Positions 6,652 to 13,367 of a stretch of 13,367 bases of DNA are shown piece by piece. Below the pieces are notes generated by a model that saw only the letters and a list, made by a program, of their open reading frames with translations, searched no databases and was not told the DNA's origin. Numbering within the stretch: the first letter of the stretch is position 1; each line of letters starts with the position of its first letter. Source of the stretch: Pirellulales bacterium (GTDB lineage: Bacteria > Planctomycetota > Planctomycetia > Pirellulales > JAICIG01); NCBI GenBank assembly GCA_025924495.1, contig JAICIG010000210.1, positions 1-13,367 of the forward strand. Direction: 5' to 3'. Both the position numbers and the translations under genes were made by a program.

Positions 6652-7319
6652 AGAAGATTCGACGCGTCGCCCTGCTTACCGTGGCCGGCTTGGCGCTTTC
6701 GCGGACGCCTGAGGCTCGAGCCCAAAGCGCCAGCCTCTACGGTTTGCCCGAGTCGCGACGTCCGCTGACGCTCGCCGACAGCTCTTGGATGTATATCAAA
6801 GTCGAGCCGCCGCGAGAGATTCAACTCAACGACGTCTTGACGGTCATCATCGATGAGAAGTCTCAATTGATCAGCCAGGCGATGTTGATGCGTCGGCAGC
6901 GAGCCAACGTCGATGCCGACTTACAGAAGTGGCTGCAGTTCAATGGCTTCGGGCTCTCGCCCGCTCCGATGCCTCATGGCGATCCTCGCATCGAGGCCTT
7001 GTACAACTTGCAAAACCAGGTTCAGGCGAACCTGCGGGCGGCCGACGGCTTGCAGTTCCGTCTTGCAGCCACCGTCGTTGACATTCGACCGAACGGCAAC
7101 CTGGTGCTCGAAGCGCATCGGCATGTTCGCGACAACAGCGAAATCTGGGATGCGTCGCTCTCAGGCGTGGTGCGGCGCGAAGACGTGCTGCCGAACAATA
7201 CGGTGCTAAGCGAGGACATCTCCGAACTCAGCATCGACAAGCGAGAGGAAGGGCATATTCGCGATTCCTGGCGTCGCGGCTGGCTCTGGAAAACGCTGGA
7301 TCGCGTCAAGCCCTTTTAA
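6648..7319 (+). CDS. flgH: Flagellar L-ring protein FlgH, without lipobox
   Basis: This 223-residue protein is the outer-membrane L-ring subunit. The family core is visible as INDVLTVIIDE-like QLNDVLTVIIDEKS (59-72), LQFRLAATVVDIRPNGNLVLE and the SGVVRREDVLPNNTVLSEDI segment with a closing GW. The N-terminus is a signal peptide with a type I cleavage site (ARA before QS at 25/26). In contrast to textbook FlgH, a lipoprotein with a Cys right after the signal, this protein contains no cysteine at all and cannot be lipidated. The C-terminus ends in DRVKPF rather than the usual terminal segment. The ATG overlaps the flgA TGA (ATGA, 6648-6651), with GAGGAG at 6633-6638 as ribosome binding site. 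It acts with FlgI as the bushing around the FlgG rod. Confidence 0.92.
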   Translation: MKKIRRVALLTVAGLALSRTPEARAQSASLYGLPESRRPLTLADSSWMYIKVEPPREIQLNDVLTVIIDEKSQLISQAMLMRRQRANVDADLQKWLQFNGFGLSPAPMPHGDPRIEALYNLQNQVQANLRAADGLQFRLAATVVDIRPNGNLVLEAHRHVRDNSEIWDASLSGVVRREDVLPNNTVLSEDISELSIDKREEGHIRDSWRRGWLWKTLDRVKPF

Positions 7320-7331
7320 TCGGAATACAAC

Positions 7332-8456
7332 GTGATGAACTTCGCGAGCAAGGCCGCCCGGTTGGCCGTATTGACAAGCTTGATGCTGCTGAGCGCTGCC
7401 AACGCATTCGGGCAGATCCGCTTGAAGAGCATCTGCCGCGTGAAAGGCCAGGAAAGAAATACGTTGCATGGCCTGGGACTTGTCGTGGGCCTCAAGGGCA
7501 GCGGCGACGGCAAGGGGTTCGTGCCGACGATTCGCAGTCTGGCGATGGCCATGGAATTGATGGGCAATCAGGTCGGAAAAGGAGGCGCCGAAGAGCTGAA
7601 GGATGCCGCCAACGTAGCCCTGGTCAGCGTCACCGCGACAGTGCCCGCCAGCGGCGCCCGTCAAGGCGATGAAATCGATTGCGTCGTCAGCTCGGTAGGC
7701 GCCGCCAAGTCGTTGGCCGGCGGTCGCTTGTTCATGACCCCGTTGCTAGGGCCTCAAGTCGAGAGCACGCGGGTTTATGCGTTTGCCGAGGGAGCGTTGC
7801 ACATCGAAGATATGAACACGCCCACGACGGCCCGCATCCACGCTGGCTGCCGGTTGGAGGAAGACTTCATCAATCCGTTCGCCAAGAACGGCAAGATCAC
7901 GCTGGTGCTCGATGAACATCACGCCGATTTCGAAACCGCTCAGGAAATCGCCGAACTGATCAACAGCAACTGGTATCGCAGCGACGGCGACCGCTTTTCG
8001 CGACGAGGCGGCGCGAACATTCGTCAAATGGCCTATCCGGCTACACAGAGCTACCTGGCGCAGGCCGTCAATCAGCAATTCATCGAAGTGGCGATTCCCT
8101 CGGCCTATCGCGATGAACCTGTGCTATTTGTCTCCGAAGTGCTCGGCTTGACGATTGCCGAACCGCAGACCGCGGCCCGAGTCGTGATTAATGAGCGGGC
8201 GGGCAGCGTGGTGATCGGCGCCGATGTCGAGATCGGAGCGGTAGCGATCACGCACAAAAATATCGTGATCGAGACGGTCAATGCGGCTCCCGAACAGCGC
8301 TTCGTAACCATCGATCCTGGGGAGACGCAAACGACCAAGTTGAAGGCTTTGGTCGAAGCGCTCAACGCCGTCAAAGTGCCGACCGCCGACATCATCGAGA
8401 TTATCAAAGGCCTCGAACGCAACGGAAAGTTGCACGGGCAACTAATCATTGAATAA
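7332..8456 (+). CDS. flgI: Flagellar P-ring protein FlgI
   Basis: This 374-residue protein is the periplasmic P-ring subunit. A signal peptide (1-25, cleavage after ANA) precedes the highly conserved opening LKSICRVKGQERNTLHGLGL and VVGLKGSGD. Further signatures are ANVALVSVTATVPASGARQG, VSSVGAAKSLAGGRLFMTPL and the C-terminal KALVEALNAVKVPTADIIEI. Length and order match the family. The start can be GTG at 7332 or the adjacent in-frame ATG at 7335; no strong ribosome binding site decides, and both give the same mature protein. Cysteines are at about 35, 117 and 173. It follows flgH by 12 bases and depends on FlgA, encoded two genes upstream, for ring assembly. Confidence 0.96.
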   Translation: MMNFASKAARLAVLTSLMLLSAANAFGQIRLKSICRVKGQERNTLHGLGLVVGLKGSGDGKGFVPTIRSLAMAMELMGNQVGKGGAEELKDAANVALVSVTATVPASGARQGDEIDCVVSSVGAAKSLAGGRLFMTPLLGPQVESTRVYAFAEGALHIEDMNTPTTARIHAGCRLEEDFINPFAKNGKITLVLDEHHADFETAQEIAELINSNWYRSDGDRFSRRGGANIRQMAYPATQSYLAQAVNQQFIEVAIPSAYRDEPVLFVSEVLGLTIAEPQTAARVVINERAGSVVIGADVEIGAVAITHKNIVIETVNAAPEQRFVTIDPGETQTTKLKALVEALNAVKVPTADIIEIIKGLERNGKLHGQLIIE

Positions 8457-8474
8457 CGAACCAAGGCAAACGAC

Positions 8475-8798
8475 ATGTCCGCGCCCGTCTCGAACAGCTT
8501 CCCCTCCGCCTCGCCGCTGCCGTTTCTGGCTCAGCAGACGCGAACGCCGCGGGCAAACCCGGTTGAGAACCCGGAAGTGCGCGCGGTTTTCGATGAATTT
8601 GTTGGCCAGACGTTCTATGGGCAGATGCTGAGTTCCATGCGAAAAACGTTGGGAAAGCCGGCCTATTTCCACGGCGGCCGAGGCGAAGAAGTGTTTCAAG
8701 GGCAGCTCGATCAAATTCTGGCGGAGCGGCTTTCCGAGGCCAGCGCCAATCAGTTCACCGGACCAATGTTCGAACTATTCTCACTCCAACAACGCTGA
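8475..8798 (+). CDS. flgJ: Rod-binding protein, FlgJ N-terminal domain only
   Basis: This 107-residue protein matches the rod-binding domain of FlgJ (PF10135-like). The conserved helix pattern is VFDEFVGQTFYGQMLSSMRK (38-57), followed by GGRGEEVFQGQLDQILAERL (67-86). Enterobacterial FlgJ carries a C-terminal muramidase domain that opens the peptidoglycan for the rod; that domain is missing here. This stand-alone form is common outside the Gammaproteobacteria, and a separate lytic enzyme would be needed. The first 30 residues are Pro/Ser rich and probably flexible. It lies 18 bases after flgI and 5 bases before flgN, in the position usual for flgJ. It acts as rod cap or scaffold in the periplasm, exported by the flagellar system. 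Confidence 0.88.
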   Translation: MSAPVSNSFPSASPLPFLAQQTRTPRANPVENPEVRAVFDEFVGQTFYGQMLSSMRKTLGKPAYFHGGRGEEVFQGQLDQILAERLSEASANQFTGPMFELFSLQQR

Positions 8799-8803
8799 TC
8801 CTG

Positions 8804-9292
8804 ATGGAAAACCAAGATTGGGAAACTGACATCGCGGCGCTGCTGAACGAGCTCTCCGCGACGCAAGACGATCTGTTCGAACTCCTCGGGCAGAAACGCC
8901 GGCTACTGGTTGCATCCGACGTCGAAGGCATCCAAGCCTTGGAGCCGCGCGAGCGGGAACTGATTGCTCGCCTTGAGGCATGTCATAGCCGGCGCGGCGA
9001 TTTGCTCGATAAAGCCGCCGCGCAGAACCTGCCCGGTGATAGCATTCGCTCGCTAGCTAAGTCGCTTCCGGCGCCGGCTAGCCGCCAACTCGAGAAGCAT
9101 GTAGCGGAAGCGGCGCATCGCTCGCGCCTCCTAAGTCATCAGAGCTTGACCAACTGGGTGCTGATTCAGCGCACGCTCATTCACTTGTCTCAATTGCTGG
9201 AGATTATCGCTACCGGAGGACGGGCCAAGCCGACATATGGAAAGGGAGGTTATGCGGCTGCAAGCGGCTCTTTGGTGGATCAGGCGGCCTAA
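8804..9292 (+). CDS. flgN: Flagellar export chaperone FlgN
   Basis: This 162-residue protein is predicted to be almost fully helical with heptad-like Leu/Ala spacing in two long stretches (about 5-65 and 80-138), as in the FlgN family (PF05130). The ELLGQKRRLLVASDVEGIQAL segment, in which a helix is followed by a turn and a re-entrant helix with EPRERELIARLE, is characteristic. FlgN is a cytoplasmic chaperone that keeps FlgK and FlgL unpolymerised and delivers them to the export gate. The position directly before flgK and flgL supports the call more strongly than the divergent sequence does. The tail (about 140-162) is Gly/Ala rich and probably disordered. No clear ribosome binding site precedes the ATG, which lies 5 bases after the flgJ stop. 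No flgM anti-sigma gene is found beside it, although flgM often sits next to flgN. Confidence 0.85.
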   Translation: MENQDWETDIAALLNELSATQDDLFELLGQKRRLLVASDVEGIQALEPRERELIARLEACHSRRGDLLDKAAAQNLPGDSIRSLAKSLPAPASRQLEKHVAEAAHRSRLLSHQSLTNWVLIQRTLIHLSQLLEIIATGGRAKPTYGKGGYAAASGSLVDQAA

Positions 9293-9332
9293 GAAGCCCT
9301 GAGAGAATAGCAAGCCTAGGCGAAACTGACGC

Positions 9333-11033
9333 ATGTCACTCTTCGGCTCTTTACAGCTGGCCGGCAATTCGATGCAGGCCCAGCAAATTGGCCTGCAGGT
9401 CGTTGGTCAGAACATGGCCAATGCCAATACGCCGGGCTATAGCCGCGAAGAGGCCGTACTGACGCCTGCGCCCGTGCAAAGAATGGGCAATCTGACGCTC
9501 GGCCTGGGCGTGCAGGTCAAAGGCATCGTCCAGCAGGTGGACGACTTTCTGAACGAGCGATTGAGGGGCACCAACAGCGACGTAGGCAACAGCCAGACGC
9601 AGGCCCAGGTTTATCAGAATCTGGAAGGCATCGTCGGGGCTCTGAATCAGAACAATCTCCAATCGTCGTTGAATTCGTTCTTTTCGAGCATCGCGGGGGT
9701 ATTGAACCAGCCCGAAAGCGTTTCGGTTCGCAACCTGGCCGTGTTGCAGGGGCAAACTCTGGCGGGCGACATCAACCAGATGTCGCAGCGCGTCTCCAAT
9801 GCCCGTGTCGATGTCAACACTCAGATCGAAGGCATGACCTCCGACATCAACCGGCTGGTCACCGATATCGCCAACTTGAACACGCAGATTACGTCGACTG
9901 AAGGCGGCACGCTCACCATTAGCCAGGCTGTCGGCTTGCGCGATAAACGCAACCAGGACCTGTCCGACCTCTCCAACCTGATTGGCATCCGCGTCGAAGA
10001 GCAGCCCAGCGGGGCCGCCAATGTGTTTGTCGGCGGCGATTACCTGGTTTTCGAGGGCACTTCGCGTCAGGTCGAAACCGCCTACACGACCGATCGCGGG
10101 TTGTCTTCGGCTCACATCAATCTGGTCGATACGAACGCGCCCTTAGATACGCAGACTGGCAAGCTGGCCGGCTTGACCGCGGCCCGAGATAACATCCTGG
10201 GCGGATTCCTCGACAAGCTAAACAACCTGGCCACGACGCTTAACTTCGAGTTCAACAAGGTTTATTCCTCGGGGCAGGGTCTGACCGGCTTTCAGTCGAT
10301 GACGAGCACTTACCCGGTGACTTCCACGTCGAACGCGCTCGATAATGCCGGCCTGCAGTTCACTCCCGTGAACGGCTCGTTTCAGGTTCAGATGCTGAAC
10401 AAGCAAACCGGGCTGACGCAGACCACCAATGTCACGGTCGACTTGAACGGCTTGGATCAGAACGAAACCAGCCTGACCGGCCTGGCAACGCAACTTAACG
10501 CCATCAATGGACTGAAAGCCACGATCAGCAATACTGGCAATCTTTCCATTACCACGACTTCGCCCGATCTGCAGTTTTCATTTGCCAACGACACCAGCGG
10601 GGCGCTGGCCGCCTTGGGCTTGAATACGTTCTTCACCGGAACGAGTGCCGCAGATTTGGGCGTCAATCAGGCGGTTGTCGCGGATCCTGGCAAATTCGCC
10701 GCCAGCACGGCCGGCATCGGCATAGATACGGGCAACGCTACGAAGCTGGCCAATTTCATGAATCAGCCGCTTGACTCGGCCGGCGGCACCACGCTGACCG
10801 ACGTTTACGACCGCATGGTTGGCGACGTTACGCAAGGCTCTGCCGTGGCGCAATCGGTGACGCAGGGCTACCAGACATTTCAGCAAACTTTGCAAGGTCA
10901 GCAATCGGCGATCAGCGGCGTCAGCATTGACGAAGAGGCGGTCAAAATGATCACTTTTCAGCGCGCCTACCAGGCCTCTGCCAAGCTGATCTCGACGATT
11001 AACGAATTGTTGAACACGCTAATGCAATTATGA
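9333..11033 (+). CDS. flgK: Flagellar hook-associated protein 1, FlgK
   Basis: This 566-residue protein is the first junction protein between hook and filament. The N-terminal D0/D1 region has the FlgK signature LQVVGQNMANANTPGYSRE (21-39) and LGLGVQVKGI, followed by LRDKRNQDLSDLSNLIGI (202-219). The C-terminus ISIDEEA-like GVSIDEEAVKMITFQRAYQA (529-548) and ISTINELLNTL is the matching D0 helix. Between them, about residues 343-430 form a beta-rich module that ends in ALAALGL, resembling the flagellin-IN-like modules of the neighbouring FlgL. The length is ordinary for FlgK. It is exported by the flagellar type III system and handled by FlgN. It begins 40 bases after flgN. Its stop codon overlaps the flgL start (ATGA at 11030-11033), so the two junction proteins are translationally coupled. 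Confidence 0.96.
   Translation: MSLFGSLQLAGNSMQAQQIGLQVVGQNMANANTPGYSREEAVLTPAPVQRMGNLTLGLGVQVKGIVQQVDDFLNERLRGTNSDVGNSQTQAQVYQNLEGIVGALNQNNLQSSLNSFFSSIAGVLNQPESVSVRNLAVLQGQTLAGDINQMSQRVSNARVDVNTQIEGMTSDINRLVTDIANLNTQITSTEGGTLTISQAVGLRDKRNQDLSDLSNLIGIRVEEQPSGAANVFVGGDYLVFEGTSRQVETAYTTDRGLSSAHINLVDTNAPLDTQTGKLAGLTAARDNILGGFLDKLNNLATTLNFEFNKVYSSGQGLTGFQSMTSTYPVTSTSNALDNAGLQFTPVNGSFQVQMLNKQTGLTQTTNVTVDLNGLDQNETSLTGLATQLNAINGLKATISNTGNLSITTTSPDLQFSFANDTSGALAALGLNTFFTGTSAADLGVNQAVVADPGKFAASTAGIGIDTGNATKLANFMNQPLDSAGGTTLTDVYDRMVGDVTQGSAVAQSVTQGYQTFQQTLQGQQSAISGVSIDEEAVKMITFQRAYQASAKLISTINELLNTLMQL
10359..10622 (+). repeat. Flagellin-IN-like module within FlgK
   Basis: FlgK residues about 343-430 show the same order of elements as the FlgL modules: an opening beta strand, a Leu/Ile/Asn helix-like stretch (TGLATQLNAIN), an Asn/Gly-rich hairpin (ISNTGNLSITT), and a terminal small-residue stretch ending in LGL. 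The match is by pattern only, not by high identity. Confidence 0.45.
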
Positions 11034-13367
11034 GCATTATTCCCGTCCCCAGTACGCGCGTCAGCGACGTATTCGTCCGCCAGCGGCTGTTAGCCCAGGT
11101 CGAGACGGATCAGCTCGATCTATTCAAGTTGCAAAACCAAATCAGCTCGGGCAATCGGCTGAATCTGCCGAGCGACGATGCGCCGGCCGCGCTGCGGGCC
11201 GTCAGCTTACAGGCGCAACTCGACCAGAATACACAGTTTCAGAACAACGTTCAGACGAACCAGACCTATCTCGGCGCTACCGATTCGGCAATGAGCCAAA
11301 TCGTGCAAATGATCGACAATGCCAAGGGCATTGCCAGCGCTTCCGTCGGGTCGACCGCCACCGACTCGCAACGAGCCTCGGCGGCGTCGCAAATTCAGGA
11401 CCTCATCACGCAGTTGGTCAATAACGGCAATCAGATCTTCCGCGGGCGATATCTGTTTGCCGGAGCGAACACCTCCTTGCAGCCATTTGTGCAGACGCAG
11501 AGCGGAATCGTCTACCAGGGGGACCAGAAGACGATTTCCAGTTATTCCAACATCAACGCGCTGTTCAATACGAATGTTACCGGCGACGCGGCGTTTGGCG
11601 GGTTTTCCCAGCAGGTGCAGGGGCAGGCGGATCTCAACCCCGTGCTCACCGATAATACGCAATTGGCTGATCTCAACGGCGGCTTGGGAGTAACTCCAGG
11701 CAGTGTGTCGATTTCGGACGGCACGAATACCAGCATCGTGGATCTTAGCTCGGCCAAGACCATTGGCGACGTCGTCAAATTATTGGACGCTCATCCGCCG
11801 GCCGGGCGCACACTGACGACGCAAGTGACCGACACCGGACTGACGCTGCAATTGGACGCGGCAGGCGGCGGCAACCTGGTCGTCGGCGAAGTGGGCGGCG
11901 GCACCTCGGCTTATCAATTAGGGATTGCCGGCCAGCTGAGCAATACGGGTCCGCTGATCGGTCGGGACCTGAACCCTCGGCTAACCCTGACCACGCCGCT
12001 GGCCAACGTGCTTGGCACGCGGCCTTCGGCAAACATCCCTTCGTTGGGCACAAACAACGATATCGTCGTCGAGTCGAATACGAATGGACCTGCCGCCAAT
12101 GGCACAACGGTGACCTACGTTGACGACTCACATTATCAAGCGGGCCCGGGCATCACCGCCGGCAATGAATTCGCTACGTTTAGTGCGGCGCCTGTCGCTG
12201 CGAAAGCGGTGCTCAAGCTCACCGGACCCAATAATGACTTGTTGCTTACCGCCACTTCGCCGGGGGCGGCGATGAATGGTGTGACCATCAACTTTGTCAA
12301 TGCGGGCGCCATCGGCAATACCGCGACGGCATCCTACAATGCGGGCACGAAGACTTTAACGGTGGGCGTAGATGGAACGGGCGCCACGTCGACCAACGCT
12401 TTGATTACGGCCATCAACGCCGACGGCACGTTTACAGCGGCCCGCGACGCCACGGCGGAGCCGAATGTCGCCGGCGGATTCGTCTCGCCCGTTGATATCC
12501 ATCCGGCGGTCGGTAACACTTACAACACCGGCGGCAATGCCAACACATTGTTCGTGCATATTCAAAGCGGGGTCTCGACCGCCAACGACGTCATCACGGC
12601 GATCAATGCCACCGGCCTGTTTACGGCGCGGCTGGATATCGGCGAGCCCGGCAACGATGGCACGGGGACGGTCGTCGATTCTGCGACGGATCCTCAAGCT
12701 GCGGGAGTTCTGGCCGGTGGAACGGGAGTGCAATTCGATCAAAAATCCGGCATTCAAATCGTCAATGGCGGCCAGACCTACACGCTGACCTTCTCCGGCG
12801 CTCAGACCATCGAAGATGTGCTGAACACGATCAATGGCTCAGGGGCCAACGTGCGAGCACAGATCAACGCGGCGGGAACCGGCATCGACGTTCAATCTCG
12901 GCTAAGCGGCAGCGATTTCTCGATCGGCGAAAATGGGGGCGCCACGGCGACCCAACTTGGCATCCGCAGCTTCGACCTCAATACGTCACTGTCCGATCTC
13001 AATTATGGCGCGGGCGTGACCCCGCTTTCGCCGGGTCCCGATTTCACGATCACGCGAAAAGACGGCGTCTCCTTCAGCATTAGCGTTGCCGGCGCCAAAA
13101 CAGTCGGCGACGTGTTGAACCTGATCAATAACAATGCGACGAATCTGGGCGGCGGCGTTCCGGTCATGGCCCAACTGAACGCTTTCGGCAACGGCATTGA
13201 GCTCTCCGACGACGATCCGGCGGCGACCGGCTCGCTAACGTTAGCTTCCAATCCGCCCAGCGCGGCAGCACAGCAGCTCGGCCTATTGCCCGCGAACGCG
13301 TCGACAAGTTCCTCGCCCACATCGGCCGTGCCCGCGAATGTTACGATCGGCAGCGCCGGGCTGAACA
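11030..13367 (+). CDS. flgL: Flagellar hook-associated protein 3, FlgL, very long, cut by window edge
   Basis: The frame stays open from the ATG to the right edge, giving at least 779 residues, against about 300-400 for ordinary FlgL. The N-terminal D0/D1 region is typical: STRVSDVFVRQRLLAQ, then QISSGNRLNLPSDDAPAALR (about 42-61) and QIFRGRYLFAGANT. The conserved C-terminal helix has not appeared by the edge, so the true protein is longer still. From about residue 215 the chain consists of repeated flagellin-IN-like beta modules (about 215-299, 558-645 and 657-753) with a different, internally duplicated section between them (about 394-550). These would form an enlarged, surface-exposed domain on the hook-filament junction. 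The ATG overlaps the flgK TGA. FlgN, two genes upstream, is the expected chaperone. The N-terminal third makes the FlgL call firm. Confidence 0.93.
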   Translation, partial: MSIIPVPSTRVSDVFVRQRLLAQVETDQLDLFKLQNQISSGNRLNLPSDDAPAALRAVSLQAQLDQNTQFQNNVQTNQTYLGATDSAMSQIVQMIDNAKGIASASVGSTATDSQRASAASQIQDLITQLVNNGNQIFRGRYLFAGANTSLQPFVQTQSGIVYQGDQKTISSYSNINALFNTNVTGDAAFGGFSQQVQGQADLNPVLTDNTQLADLNGGLGVTPGSVSISDGTNTSIVDLSSAKTIGDVVKLLDAHPPAGRTLTTQVTDTGLTLQLDAAGGGNLVVGEVGGGTSAYQLGIAGQLSNTGPLIGRDLNPRLTLTTPLANVLGTRPSANIPSLGTNNDIVVESNTNGPAANGTTVTYVDDSHYQAGPGITAGNEFATFSAAPVAAKAVLKLTGPNNDLLLTATSPGAAMNGVTINFVNAGAIGNTATASYNAGTKTLTVGVDGTGATSTNALITAINADGTFTAARDATAEPNVAGGFVSPVDIHPAVGNTYNTGGNANTLFVHIQSGVSTANDVITAINATGLFTARLDIGEPGNDGTGTVVDSATDPQAAGVLAGGTGVQFDQKSGIQIVNGGQTYTLTFSGAQTIEDVLNTINGSGANVRAQINAAGTGIDVQSRLSGSDFSIGENGGATATQLGIRSFDLNTSLSDLNYGAGVTPLSPGPDFTITRKDGVSFSISVAGAKTVGDVLNLINNNATNLGGGVPVMAQLNAFGNGIELSDDDPAATGSLTLASNPPSAAAQQLGLLPANASTSSSPTSAVPANVTIGSAGLN
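11672..11926 (+). repeat. FlgL flagellin-IN-like module 1
   Basis: FlgL residues 215-299 begin LNGGLGV, continue with ISDGTNTSIVDLSSAKTIGD, then a Leu-rich turn, paired beta strands around DTGLTLQLDAAGGG, and end in AYQLGI. This order recurs in the later modules. Confidence 0.65.
12398..12655 (+). repeat. 23-residue internal duplication in FlgL
   Basis: FlgL residues 457-479 (12398-12466) and 520-542 (12587-12655) share the pattern ITAINAxGxFTAxxDxxxEPN/EPGN. The copies sit inside the section between the flagellin-IN-like modules and suggest an ancient tandem duplication. Confidence 0.6.
12701..12964 (+). repeat. FlgL flagellin-IN-like module 2
   Basis: FlgL residues 558-645 contain GIQIVNGGQTYTLTFSGAQT, IEDVLNTINGSGANVRAQIN, a beta pair around GTGIDVQS, and the ending ATQLGI. 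The pattern SGAxTxxDVLxxIN repeats in the next module as AGAKTVGDVLNLIN. Confidence 0.65.
12998..13288 (+). repeat. FlgL flagellin-IN-like module 3
   Basis: FlgL residues 657-753 begin LNYGAGV (compare LNGGLGV in module 1), then DGVSFSISVAGAKTVGDVLN, a hairpin around GNGIELSDDDP, and the ending QQLGLLP. The chain continues past the window, so more modules may follow. Confidence 0.65.

Noticed and set aside
9351..10115. Minus-strand open frame of 254 codons
   Set aside because: It is antisense to flgK, with composition expected of a complementary frame.

Overview
The window holds two divergent gene blocks on a roughly 60% GC chromosome. The best guess for the source is a planctomycete (Pirellulales-like). 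This rests on the flgF-G-A-H-I-J-N-K-L order, the style of the very long FlgL, and an adjacent L-sugar oxidation cluster. It is inferred from gene content only; no rRNA or other taxonomic marker is present.

Left block (about 1-3462, minus strand). In transcription order it encodes a class I SAM-dependent methyltransferase, an aldo/keto reductase that closely resembles plant-type L-galactose dehydrogenase, a zinc-dependent alcohol dehydrogenase that closely resembles L-galactonate 5-dehydrogenase (LgoD), and the N-terminal part of a tagaturonate epimerase (UxaE) family protein that runs off the left edge. The last three make chemical sense together: L-galactose to L-galactonolactone, hydrolysis to L-galactonate (lactonase not in this window), then D-tagaturonate, then D-fructuronate, which would enter ordinary hexuronate catabolism. 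This pathway assignment is an inference from remembered family resemblance and gene adjacency.

Divergent intergenic region (3463-3804). It holds no convincing gene. About 60 bases before flgF lies a textbook sigma-54 promoter (TGGCATG-N4-TTGCTT). An inverted repeat abuts it, and an ACGGCCGTT palindrome element occurs at both ends of the region.

Right block (3805 to the right edge, plus strand). Nine tightly packed flagellar genes encode the distal rod (FlgF, FlgG), the P-ring chaperone (FlgA), the L- and P-ring proteins (FlgH, FlgI), a rod-binding FlgJ-type protein without muramidase domain, the export chaperone FlgN, and the hook-filament junction proteins FlgK and FlgL. Three junctions overlap (flgG/flgA, flgA/flgH, flgK/flgL), consistent with one translationally coupled operon. 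Points of note are an FlgH without any cysteine, hence no lipid anchor, and an FlgL of at least 779 residues that carries several repeated flagellin-IN-like modules and is still open at the window edge. No RNA genes, insertion sequences or CRISPR arrays were seen.
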